DNA from: Comamonadaceae bacterium
GTDB lineage: Bacteria; Pseudomonadota; Gammaproteobacteria; Burkholderiales; Burkholderiaceae_C
DNA length: 22,228 nucleotides
Direction: 5' to 3'
Assembly: GCA_947461325.1 (NCBI GenBank)
Contig: CANHLD010000010.1
Span: forward strand, 1 to 22,228
The notes beneath the pieces are model-generated. The model was not told the origin of the DNA, did not search any database, and was given only the letters and a program-made list of their open reading frames with translations. Both the position numbers and the translations under genes were made by a program. Positions 1-7,135 of this stretch are shown piece by piece (within the stretch, counting starts at the first letter, position 1; the number at the start of each line of letters is the position of its first letter).

Positions 1-1627
1 AACGTAACTTGTCAATATTGAAATCGTCGGTGCCCGACTTGCCAGATTCTGCACTGACCTTGCCGATGCCCGTACCCAGGGCGGTGATGAGCGTGAGAAT
101 TTCGTTGCTGGTCAACAGCTTTTCATAACGTGCTTTTTCGACGTTCAAGATTTTGCCGCGCAAGGGCAATATCGCTTGGAATTTCCGATCGCGGCCTTGT
201 TTGGCAGAACCGCCGGCAGAGTCTCCCTCAACAATGTAGATTTCACAAAGCGCAGGGTCTTTTTCTTGACAGTCAGCCAGCTTTCCTGGCAAACCCATGC
301 CATCGAGAACACCTTTGCGTCGGGTCATCTCACGCGCCTTGCGAGCAGCCTCACGCGCTCTGGCCGCGTCAACAATTTTGCCGCAAATGATTTTGGCATC
401 GTTGGGTCGCTCTTGCAGATAGTCACCCAGCACTTTGCCGACGATGTCTTCCACGGGCGCTCTAACCTCGCTGGAAACCAGTTTGTCTTTGGTTTGGCTG
501 CTGAACTTAGGCTCAGGGACTTTCACTGACAAAACGCAACACAAACCTTCGCGCATGTCATCACCAGTGACTTCTACTTTGGCTTTCTTGGCGAAATCAT
601 GCTCTTCGATGTATTTGTTGATCACGCGCGTCATGGCGGCGCGTAAACCCGTTAAGTGGGTGCCACCATCTCGCTGCGGAATGTTATTGGTGAAACACAA
701 AACGCTTTCGTTGTAACCGTCGTTCCACTGCATGGACACTTCCACACCGATGTGTGTGCCGGGAATACCGCCATAGCTTTCAGCAGGCCTTTCGCCTTCT
801 GCATAGAACGCATTCGGGTGCAGAACTTTCTTACCAGAGTTGATGAACTCCACAAAGCCTTTGACACCACCGGCGCCAGAGTAATCGTCTTCTTTGCCGG
901 TGCGCTCATCAATCAAACGGATGCGAACACCATTGTTCAGGTAACTCAGTTCCCGAAGACGCTTGCTTAAAATTTCATAATGAAAGTCGTGGTTTTGCGT
1001 GAATATATCGGTGTCTGGCAAGAAATGGACTTCGGTACCGCGTTTATCGGTGACACCGGTCACGCGCATAGGTGAGACTTCCACGCCATCAACTATTTCC
1101 AGCAATCGGTTTTGTACAAAACCTTTGGCAAATTCAATCGTGAAAACTTGCCCATCGCGTCTGACCACCAAACGCAACCATTTGGACAATGCGTTCACAC
1201 ATGAAACACCCACACCATGCAGGCCGCCTGACACCTTGTAGCTGTTTTGATTGAACTTGCCGCCTGCATGCAACTCCGTCAATGCGATTTCGGCGGCACT
1301 GCGCTTAGGTTCGTGCTTGTCGTCCATTTTGACGCCAGTAGGAATGCCCCTGCCGTTGTCAGTCACGCTGATCGAGTTGTCGGAATGGATAGTGACGACA
1401 ATGTCGTCACAATGACCTGCCAAAGCTTCATCAATGGAGTTGTCAACAACTTCAAAAACCAAATGGTGCAAGCCAGTACCGTCCGACGTGTCGCCGATAT
1501 ACATACCGGGGCGCTTGCGAACCGCTTCAAGCCCCTCCAAAATTTGGATAGAACTCTCACCGTAGCTTTGATCTTGTTCGGCCGCTGGCGGGCTGGAGTT
1601 GTCGTTGTTGTGATCGCTGGTTGTCAT
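1..1627 (-). CDS. gyrB: DNA gyrase subunit B, 5' two thirds (partial, runs off the left edge)
   Basis: The ATPase subunit of DNA gyrase, which with GyrA introduces negative supercoils into DNA. Reading the minus strand from the ATG at 1627-1625 gives 542 uninterrupted codons; the family is usually a little over 800 residues, so the C-terminal third lies outside the window. Visible motifs, in order: the GHKL ATPase signature FEVVDNSIDEA with the catalytic Glu, DNGRGIP, the ATP-lid GGLHGVGVS, the transducer domain, and the first half of the TOPRIM domain with EGDSAGGSA and LPLRGKILNVEKA. The metal-binding DxD of TOPRIM would lie just past the edge. About 25 polar residues precede the conserved start (SSIQILEGLEAVRKRPGMYIG), so a slightly later start is possible; no strong Shine-Dalgarno precedes the ATG. 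It follows dnaN with 59 bases between and no recF. Identity is certain; only the exact start is open. Confidence 0.98.
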   Translation of the reverse strand, partial: MTTSDHNNDNSSPPAAEQDQSYGESSIQILEGLEAVRKRPGMYIGDTSDGTGLHHLVFEVVDNSIDEALAGHCDDIVVTIHSDNSISVTDNGRGIPTGVKMDDKHEPKRSAAEIALTELHAGGKFNQNSYKVSGGLHGVGVSCVNALSKWLRLVVRRDGQVFTIEFAKGFVQNRLLEIVDGVEVSPMRVTGVTDKRGTEVHFLPDTDIFTQNHDFHYEILSKRLRELSYLNNGVRIRLIDERTGKEDDYSGAGGVKGFVEFINSGKKVLHPNAFYAEGERPAESYGGIPGTHIGVEVSMQWNDGYNESVLCFTNNIPQRDGGTHLTGLRAAMTRVINKYIEEHDFAKKAKVEVTGDDMREGLCCVLSVKVPEPKFSSQTKDKLVSSEVRAPVEDIVGKVLGDYLQERPNDAKIICGKIVDAARAREAARKAREMTRRKGVLDGMGLPGKLADCQEKDPALCEIYIVEGDSAGGSAKQGRDRKFQAILPLRGKILNVEKARYEKLLTSNEILTLITALGTGIGKVSAESGKSGTDDFNIDKLR

Positions 1628-1639
1628 AAGTCAATTCGA

Positions 1640-1656
1640 CACGCGTACATCGCGTG
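1640..1656. repeat. Short inverted repeat between dnaN and gyrB
   Basis: CACGCG and CGCGTG are exact reverse complements separated by five bases (TACAT), 13 bases upstream of the gyrB start. There is no T-run on either side, so it does not look like an intrinsic terminator. It could form a small hairpin in the dnaN-gyrB transcript or be a protein site. Function unknown. Confidence 0.4.
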
Positions 1657-1686
1657 AAAGGGTAAACAAAGAATCAATGAAATTAA

Positions 1687-2793
1687 TTAAATTCGCATTG
1701 GCATGACGACGTATTTGAAGAACTCGTTATCCGGTATGGTGACCAACACCGAACTGTTGGAATCGGCCAAATCCATCCGAACCATTTCTTGTGCCATGTT
1801 GACCAACACATCGATCAGGTAAGACACGTTAAAGCCAATTTCAATCGAATCGCCGCTGTAATCGACTTCAATTTCATCAACGGCCTCCTCTTGTTCTGCG
1901 TTGCTTGACGTCACACGCAACACGCCAGACTCTAAATTGATACGAACACCTTTGAATTTATCGCTGGTCAAAATGGCCGTTCTTTGCAACATGGTCAGCA
2001 AAGATGCTTTGCCCACTGTGATCGTGTTTTTGTGGCTCTTGGGAATGACACGGTTGTAATCAGGGAATTTGCCTTCGACCAGTTTGGTCACAAACTCTTT
2101 GCCATCAAACTTGAACCGTGCCTGGTTGCTGGCAAACTGCATTTCGATGTCACCGTCTTTGTCGCTCAAAAGACGCAACAACTCCAACACGGTTTTGCGA
2201 GGAAGAATCACTTCTTGCTTAGGCACGTCCTCTTCCAAGTTAGCGCAAGTGAATGCCAACCGATGGCCATCGGTTGCAACCAAACTCAATTGCTTGCCTT
2301 GCGCCACAAAAAGAATGCCGTTGAGGTAGTAGCGGATATCGTGAACCGCCATGGAAAAAGACACTTGTTGCAACAACGCTTTCAGGGTCTTTTGAGGGAC
2401 GCTGAACGTGGGTCCAAAACTGCTGGACTCTTGCACCAACGGGAAATCTTCGGCTGGCAATGTTTGCAAAGAAAAGCGGCTTTTGCCGCTTTTGAGTAAC
2501 AGTTTGTTTTGGTTGCTTTCGATGGTGACCATTTGATCGGCGGGCATGGAACGCAAAATGTCCATCAATTTACGTGCGCCCACGGTGGTGCTGAAGTTGC
2601 CACTGTCACCACCCAGAGAGGCCTCGGTTCGGATTTGGATTTCCAAATCACTGGTCGTGAGCTGCGTCGTCTCGCCCGTTTTTTGCAGCATGACATTGGC
2701 AAGTATGGGCAAGGTATGTCGACGCTCAACAATACCTGCAACAGACTGCAGCGAAGCAACAATTTGCTCTTGGGTGGCTTTCAAGACAATCAT
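1687..2793 (-). CDS. dnaN: DNA polymerase III beta sliding clamp
   Basis: The ring-shaped processivity clamp that tethers DNA polymerase III to DNA. The 368-residue product matches the usual family length and shows the three-fold repeat of clamp domains (roughly residues 1-120, 130-245 and 246-368). The N-terminus MIVLKATQEQIVASLQSVAGIVERRHTLPILANV and the C-terminus ending VVMPMRI are typical; the family usually ends in a ...MPMRL/I motif that forms part of the peptide-binding cleft. Start chosen at the ATG 2793-2791, with AGAGGATGAC just upstream giving a clear ribosome binding site. It lies between dnaA and gyrB on the same strand in the usual replication-initiation order; the dnaA-dnaN spacer carries the origin candidate. 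No anomaly seen. Confidence 0.98.
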   Translation of the reverse strand: MIVLKATQEQIVASLQSVAGIVERRHTLPILANVMLQKTGETTQLTTSDLEIQIRTEASLGGDSGNFSTTVGARKLMDILRSMPADQMVTIESNQNKLLLKSGKSRFSLQTLPAEDFPLVQESSSFGPTFSVPQKTLKALLQQVSFSMAVHDIRYYLNGILFVAQGKQLSLVATDGHRLAFTCANLEEDVPKQEVILPRKTVLELLRLLSDKDGDIEMQFASNQARFKFDGKEFVTKLVEGKFPDYNRVIPKSHKNTITVGKASLLTMLQRTAILTSDKFKGVRINLESGVLRVTSSNAEQEEAVDEIEVDYSGDSIEIGFNVSYLIDVLVNMAQEMVRMDLADSNSSVLVTIPDNEFFKYVVMPMRI

Positions 2794-2802
2794 GTCATCC
2801 TC

Positions 2803-2840
2803 TTCTTAAAATCTTTATAAATCAATAGCAGTAGTAGATA
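2803..2840 (-). other. Candidate DNA unwinding element: DnaA-trio-like triplets plus AT-rich tract
   Basis: On the minus strand, downstream of the box TTGTCCACA (2864-2856) and a short spacer, the sequence runs TAT CTA CTA CTG CTA TTG and then TTTATAAAGATTTTAAG. The complementary strand carries the 3'-GAT-5'-type triplets that DnaA-trios consist of (consensus 3'-(G/A)A(T/A)-5'), and the following tract is almost free of G and C. The order and polarity relative to the box match the known bacterial unwinding element. Where the trio run begins and ends is uncertain by one or two triplets. Confidence 0.5.
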
Positions 2841-2901
2841 AGCAAGCACTGTTTCTGTGGACAAGCCTATTTTCCACTTTTATATCAAGCACTTGAACCG
2901 G

Positions 2902-2918
2902 TACAAACACTGTTTGTA
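2902..2918. repeat. Perfect 17-bp dyad in the origin region
   Basis: TACAAACA and TGTTTGTA are exact reverse complements around a single central C. A second dyad, TCAAG-CA-CTTGA, lies six bases to the left at 2885-2896. The odd-length, helix-turn-helix-sized palindrome resembles an operator or origin-binding-protein site rather than a terminator, as no T-run follows. No known binding-protein consensus was recognised. Confidence 0.5.
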
Positions 2919-3036
2919 ATTGGCTTGATAAGCAACGGGCAGATATGAACAACTTCTGGGAAAAGACAATCGCTGTGGATAACATCGATGTTGTGCAAAA
3001 ATTATCCACAGGGTTAACAAATCTGTTTGGCATGGT

Positions 3037-4440
3037 TTAACCTTTGAGCGTTTGTTCCAGCACATGCAATTGTTGATTCAATTCTGTGACGGTTTGACGT
3101 TCAGCACCGATTTTGCGAACCGCATGCAAAACCGTGGTGTGGTCTCTGCCGCCGAACAATTCTCCAATTTCAGGCAAACTTTTTTGGGTCAATTCTTTGG
3201 CCAGGTACATGGCGATTTGTCTGGGTCTGGCAATTGAGGCAGGGCGTTTTTTGGAATACATGTCAGCGACCTTGATTTTGTAATAGTCAGCCACTGTTTT
3301 TTGGATGTTTTCCACGGATATTTGGCGATTTTGAATGGACAGCAAGTCGCGCAGTGCATCACGTGCCAATTGGATGGACACTTCCTTTTGGTTGAATCTG
3401 GAATACGCCAAGATTTTACGCAAAGCGCCTTCTAATTCACGCACGTTGGAGCGCACATTTTTTGCCACAAAGAAAGCGACCTCTTCAGGCATTTCAGCGC
3501 CTTCAGACCGTGACTTGTTGATCAAAATAGCCACCCGCATTTCCAACTCAGGCGGCTCAATGGCTACTGTCAAACCAGAATCGAAACGCGATACCAGTCG
3601 TTCATGGATATCAGCCAGCCCTTTCGGGTAGGTGTCACTGGTCATCACAATGTGTGATTTTTTTGCTAGCAAGGCTTCAAAGGCATTGAAAAACTCTTCT
3701 TGGGTGCGGTCCTTATTGGCAAAGAACTGAACATCATCGATCAATAAAAGATCTAAAGAGTGATAGTGATGCTTGAATTCATCGAATGTTTTGCGCTGGT
3801 AAGCTTTAACTACATCAGATACAAACTGCTCCGCATGTATGTATAAAACCTTGGCATCGGGACGGTTTAGCAGCAATTGGTTGCCAACGGCATGCATCAA
3901 ATGGGTTTTGCCAAGGCCCACGCCACCATAAATAAACAGAGGGTTGTAGAGTTGCCCGGGCACATTGGCTACATGCATCGCGGCAGCTCGCGCCATGCGG
4001 TTGGCAGTGCCCTCTACCAAGGTATCAAAGCACAATGCGCTGTTGAGCTTGTTTTTAAAACCATTTAAAGGGCTATCGTTGGCAGAAGAAGGCTGAAGAT
4101 TTGAAAAATCCTCAGACTCGAAAGCGGTTCGGACAGGTAAAGCCTTGCTAGGCGCCTCTTTAGCCAGCAAAGCGAAATCAAGCTGTATCGGTTGACCGTA
4201 AAGTTGATTCAAAAGTACACTTATTCGGGAAGCATACTGAGCACGGATCCAATCTAATTTGAACCGGTTGATAACCACAATGGTCAGTTTGGAAAAATCG
4301 TCAGATATAGTGGCTTGGAGCGGTTTTATCCACGTATTGAATTGCTGTTCAGGTAATTCTTGGGCCAGTAAATCCATGCAGCTTTGCCACAATGCCTGAC
4401 CGGCATCATTGGCCTCAGAAGAAATGACAGACATGCTCAT
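3037..4440 (-). CDS. dnaA: Chromosomal replication initiator protein DnaA
   Basis: An AAA+ ATPase that binds DnaA boxes, melts oriC and loads the replicative helicase; it also regulates transcription of its own gene. With the start at 4440 the product has 467 residues, normal for the family. Domains: I, ALWQSCMDLLAQELPEQQFNTWIKPLQ (helicase and partner contacts, near residue 16); a linker II at about 95-130; III with Walker A GGVGLGKT (172-179) and Walker B LLIDDVQFF; IV with the DNA-binding signature ending GGRDHTTVLHAVRKI. The frame stays open to a GTG at 4491, but those 17 extra codons have no ribosome binding site and cover a DnaA box, so the later ATG (4440, or 4434) is preferred. No clear Shine-Dalgarno precedes either ATG. 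dnaA diverges from rpmH and is followed by the origin candidate and dnaN. Confidence 0.97.
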   Translation of the reverse strand: MSMSVISSEANDAGQALWQSCMDLLAQELPEQQFNTWIKPLQATISDDFSKLTIVVINRFKLDWIRAQYASRISVLLNQLYGQPIQLDFALLAKEAPSKALPVRTAFESEDFSNLQPSSANDSPLNGFKNKLNSALCFDTLVEGTANRMARAAAMHVANVPGQLYNPLFIYGGVGLGKTHLMHAVGNQLLLNRPDAKVLYIHAEQFVSDVVKAYQRKTFDEFKHHYHSLDLLLIDDVQFFANKDRTQEEFFNAFEALLAKKSHIVMTSDTYPKGLADIHERLVSRFDSGLTVAIEPPELEMRVAILINKSRSEGAEMPEEVAFFVAKNVRSNVRELEGALRKILAYSRFNQKEVSIQLARDALRDLLSIQNRQISVENIQKTVADYYKIKVADMYSKKRPASIARPRQIAMYLAKELTQKSLPEIGELFGGRDHTTVLHAVRKIGAERQTVTELNQQLHVLEQTLKG

Positions 4441-4653
4441 GGGCAAAAAAATGACCCGAGTAACTTGTGGATAGGTAACAGTGATTGGCACATGGACGAT
4501 ACTTTATCAAAAAATTATCCACAGAAGCGGGAATTATTCATTGGTTTCAATCAATTTATTTGATAAGCATACAGATTCAAAAAGAAAATTAGCTCAAAAC
4601 AAGAGAAAAATGGAGATAATGCAGGGTTTTCCTTTGAACCAGAGATTTTTAAT
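4441..4653. promoter_or_regulatory. dnaA-rpmH divergent spacer with DnaA boxes
   Basis: A 213-base spacer between the diverging dnaA and rpmH genes, which must hold promoters for both. It contains a perfect DnaA box TTATCCACA at 4515-4523 (plus) and a one-mismatch box CTATCCACA on the minus strand at 4474-4466; a further one-mismatch box TTATCCACG lies inside dnaA at 4326-4334. The stretch 4531-4610 is AT-rich. GATAAT at 4615-4620 is a possible -10 for rpmH, but no good -35 stands before it. The likeliest reading is an autoregulated dnaA promoter; a second origin half, as in bipartite origins flanking dnaA, is the alternative. Confidence 0.6.
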
Positions 4654-4788
4654 ATGAAACGCACTTACCAACCTTCCAAAACCCGCCGTGCGCGTACCCA
4701 TGGCTTTTTAGTTCGCATGAAAACACGTGGCGGACGTGCCGTCATCAATGCGCGCAGAGCCAAAGGCCGTAAACGCTTGGCTGTGTAA
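4654..4788 (+). CDS. rpmH: Large ribosomal subunit protein bL34
   Basis: A small, very basic protein of the 50S ribosomal subunit. The 44 codons from ATG 4654 to TAA 4788 read MKRTYQPSKTRRARTHGFLV followed by RMKTRGGRAVINARRAKGRKRLAV, an essentially canonical bL34 with its usual length. It opens the conserved rpmH-rnpA-yidD-yidC-mnmE series next to the origin, with a 30-base gap before rnpA. The upstream CCAGAGATTTTTAAT offers only a weak ribosome binding site. Highly expressed ribosomal genes near the origin gain from replication-linked gene dosage. No doubt about identity. Confidence 0.98.
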   Translation: MKRTYQPSKTRRARTHGFLVRMKTRGGRAVINARRAKGRKRLAV

Positions 4789-4818
4789 TTTCAAAAAATA
4801 CACGCGACATTTCACTGA

Positions 4819-5169
4819 GTGATCAAAATCACCTTGCGAAAAGATTTTGATGAAGTCATGGCCGCAGGGATTGCTTCAAAAACGGCGCACTTTGCATTAC
4901 ATCTCAAACCTAACGTCAATCTCAACCGGGTAGGCGCGGTCGTGCCCAAAAGATGGGCCAAAAAAGCCGTCACTCGCAATGCCATCAGACGACAAATATA
5001 TGCCCAAGCGCAAACATGGTCTTTGCTACACAAATCACAAGACAGTGTCGTGCGTTTGAGAAGACCATTTGATCAAGCTATTTTTTTAAGCGCAACATCG
5101 ACAACTTTGAAAAAAGCTGTTCGTGATGAACTCCATCAATTGTTCGACAAAGTCATACATCATGATTGA
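4819..5169 (+). CDS. rnpA: Ribonuclease P protein component
   Basis: The protein cofactor of RNase P, which with the catalytic RNA (rnpB, not in this window) removes the 5' leader of precursor tRNAs. The 116-residue product contains the family signature in the form RVGAVVPKRWAKKAVTRNAIRRQIY, including the conserved RNxxRR basic patch that contacts RNA, and the FDxV element near the N-terminus. The GTG at 4819 is used as start because the product then begins MIKITLRKDFDEV, and no ATG comes earlier in this frame; the TTG at 4834 is an alternative. The ribosome binding site is weak. Its last codons overlap the yidD start (ATG 5162 lies eight bases before the end of rnpA), implying translational coupling. 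Identity is strong; the start is moderately certain. Confidence 0.95.
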   Translation: MIKITLRKDFDEVMAAGIASKTAHFALHLKPNVNLNRVGAVVPKRWAKKAVTRNAIRRQIYAQAQTWSLLHKSQDSVVRLRRPFDQAIFLSATSTTLKKAVRDELHQLFDKVIHHD

Positions 5170-5449
5170 GCGTTTCTTGGTGGGCGTGATCAAGGCCTAC
5201 CGTCTTATTTTGAGCCCCTGGCTGGGGTCATCTTGCCGGTTCACGCCAACTTGCTCTCTGTATGGCATTCAAGCCTTAGAGCGACATGGGGCGGCGGCAG
5301 GCAGTTACCTTTGTTTGAAGCGTATCGGTCGTTGTCATCCGTGGTGTAGTGGCGGGCATGATCCAGTGCCGGACAAAGCATTTGTATTTTCATCATGGTC
5401 GCGACGCGGTCATGTTTCATCTTCTTCTTCTGAGTCTCATCTGCCATGA
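5162..5449 (+). CDS. yidD: Membrane protein insertion efficiency factor YidD
   Basis: A small inner-membrane-associated protein, known in Escherichia coli to help YidC-dependent insertion of membrane proteins. The 95 residues contain the whole family signature: an amphipathic N-terminus MIERFLVGVIKAYRLILSPWLG, then CRFTPTCSLYGIQALERHG, then RCHPWCSGGHDPVP with the conserved cysteines. The ATG at 5162 overlaps the end of rnpA; the frame is open upstream to 5123 but the extra residues are not family-like. After DPVP comes a tail of about 23 residues rich in Ser with some Arg and His, beyond the conserved core. The stop overlaps the yidC start (ATGA at 5446-5449), as expected for co-translated partners. 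Confidence 0.95.
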   Translation: MIERFLVGVIKAYRLILSPWLGSSCRFTPTCSLYGIQALERHGAAAGSYLCLKRIGRCHPWCSGGHDPVPDKAFVFSSWSRRGHVSSSSSESHLP

Positions 5450-7104
5450 ACGATATTCGTCGCACCATTCTTTGGGTTGTTTTCGGTTTTTCTATGGTCA
5501 TGTTGTGGGATCAGTGGCAGTTGCACAATGGCAATAAAGCCACGTTTTTCCCCGCAGCCAACCCTGGTTCCAAAGCCGTATCAGCACCTGCATCAAGCAC
5601 GCCTGCGGCAAACACATCGGTTGCACCTGTGCTTGCACAAGCACCTAACGCAGCAGCAGCGCCTGTTCAAGGCTTTGTTCCAGAGCGAATAGAAGTTGAA
5701 ACCGATGTCTTGAAATTACAGTTCAGCACCGAAGGCGGCAGTTTGATGCGCGCTGAATTACTCAAGCACAAAGATGTTCATAAGCCAGGTAGCAACTTTG
5801 TTTTGATGGATGACAGCCAAGAGAGGGTTTACCTGGCGCAAACAGGCTTGATTGGTGCGACAGGCAATGCCTGGCCGACGCATAAAACGCCCATGACGTT
5901 CAGTGGTGCAAAAAGTTTGAAAGAGTCCGACAACGAGATTACATTTAGCTTTGAGTCTGCGCCCGTCAATAACGTGAAGCTGGTCAAAACCTACACCCTT
6001 AAAAGAGGCAGTTACGCGGTTGAAGTCAGACACGATATTTCCAATGGGTCAAATGAACCTGTGTCTCCCCAACTCTATTTGCAGTTGGTCAGAGACGGCA
6101 ATAAACCGATCGGTGAATCTGCTTTTTATTCCACATTCACAGGTCCGGCCATATTCACGACTCAGAAAAAATACCAGAAGATTGAATTCAGTGACATAGA
6201 GAAAAACAAAGCTGAATTTGAGAAACAAAGCACGCAAGGCTATGTCGCCATGGTGCAGCATTATTTTGCGTCTGCTTGGTTGGTGGATGACCAACAACAA
6301 AGAGATATGTTTGCGCGAAAAGTCGATACCAATTTGTACTCCGTTGGCATGGTGATGCCATTGCCTGCCGTGGGCGCAGGTGAAAAAACATCGCACACAT
6401 CCAGACTTTTCGTCGGCCCGCAAGAAGAGAAGGCGCTGGAGGCTTTGTATCCGGGCCTGGAGTTGGTGAAAGATTACGGTTGGCTCACTATCTTGTCAAA
6501 GCCCTTGTATTGGTTGCTGTATGAATTGTTCAGCGTGATCGGTAACTGGGGTTGGGCGATTGTGGCGTTGGTCGTTGTTTTGAAAATTGCCTTTTACTGG
6601 CTCAATTCGCAAGCCTATAAGAGCATGGGAAAAATGAAAGCCATTAACCCCAAAATAATGGAAATGCGCGAGCGCTTGAAAGACAACCCGCAACAAATGC
6701 AAATGGAGATGATGAAAATTTACCGCGAGGAAAAAGTCAATCCACTGGGAGGCTGTTTGCCCATCGCAGTTCAAATTCCGTTTTTCATTGCTTTGTATTG
6801 GGTGCTGTTGTCTTCCGTCGAAATGCGTAATGCGCCTTGGATTGGTTGGGTGCAAGACTTGGCCGCTCCCGATCCTTGGTTTATTTTGCCGTTGCTCATG
6901 ACCGCAACCTCTGTATTTCAAACATGGCTGAACCCGACACCACCAGACCCGGTCCAGGCCAAGTTGATGTGGTTCATGCCGCTGGCATTCAGCGTGATGT
7001 TCTTTTTCTTCCCTGCCGGTTTGGTTTTGTATTGGCTGTCCAACAATATTTTGTCCATCGCACAACAGTGGATGATCAATAAGCAGCTCGGTGTCATGAA
7101 CTAA
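5446..7104 (+). CDS. yidC: Membrane protein insertase YidC
   Basis: The inner-membrane insertase (Oxa1/Alb3/YidC family) that integrates and folds membrane proteins alone or with SecYEG. The 552-residue product has the Gram-negative layout: an N-terminal transmembrane anchor (about residues 5-20, ending WDQW), an Ala/Pro-rich linker (about 35-75), a periplasmic beta-sandwich domain (about 80-340), then the insertase core starting at PLYWLLYELFSVIGNWGWAIVAL, with a positively charged cytoplasmic hairpin (KAINPKIMEMRERLKDNPQQ), NPLGGCLPIAVQIPFFIALYW and three further helices ending LVLYWLSNNILSIAQQW. The ATG overlaps the yidD stop. mnmE follows after 31 bases, the usual neighbour. A long open frame on the opposite strand at 6496-7251 is a shadow of this gene. 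Confidence 0.98.
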   Translation: MNDIRRTILWVVFGFSMVMLWDQWQLHNGNKATFFPAANPGSKAVSAPASSTPAANTSVAPVLAQAPNAAAAPVQGFVPERIEVETDVLKLQFSTEGGSLMRAELLKHKDVHKPGSNFVLMDDSQERVYLAQTGLIGATGNAWPTHKTPMTFSGAKSLKESDNEITFSFESAPVNNVKLVKTYTLKRGSYAVEVRHDISNGSNEPVSPQLYLQLVRDGNKPIGESAFYSTFTGPAIFTTQKKYQKIEFSDIEKNKAEFEKQSTQGYVAMVQHYFASAWLVDDQQQRDMFARKVDTNLYSVGMVMPLPAVGAGEKTSHTSRLFVGPQEEKALEALYPGLELVKDYGWLTILSKPLYWLLYELFSVIGNWGWAIVALVVVLKIAFYWLNSQAYKSMGKMKAINPKIMEMRERLKDNPQQMQMEMMKIYREEKVNPLGGCLPIAVQIPFFIALYWVLLSSVEMRNAPWIGWVQDLAAPDPWFILPLLMTATSVFQTWLNPTPPDPVQAKLMWFMPLAFSVMFFFFPAGLVLYWLSNNILSIAQQWMINKQLGVMN

Positions 7105-7135
7105 ATCTCCAGCATTGACACGCAGATCACCGATC

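Larger units (their letters stand above)
2794..3036. other. oriC: Putative chromosomal origin of replication (oriC), dnaA-dnaN spacer
   Basis: A 243-base gene-free spacer. Seen directly: two perfect DnaA boxes, TTATCCACA, at 3002-3010 (plus) and 2974-2982 (minus, reading TGTGGATAA on plus); a variant box TTGTCCACA on the minus strand at 2864-2856; then, reading leftwards on the minus strand, a triplet run CTACTACTGCTATTG (2837-2823) and an AT-rich stretch (2803-2827) reaching the dnaN ribosome binding site. DnaA box, spacer, DnaA-trios, AT-rich tract is the order described for the basal unwinding element of bacterial origins. Two dyads, at 2885-2896 and 2902-2918, sit between the boxes. The spacer must also carry any dnaN promoter. 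The assignment is an inference from motifs and gene context; the other side of dnaA is the main alternative. Confidence 0.7.

Noticed and set aside
1640..1656. Terminator between dnaN and gyrB
   Set aside because: The hairpin has only six base pairs and no T-run on either strand, so transcription into gyrB is probably not stopped.
130..1657. Several plus-strand open frames of 80-136 codons
   Set aside because: They lie entirely antisense to gyrB, overlap each other, have no family-like motifs, and the minus strand reads as a continuous GyrB with all its motifs.
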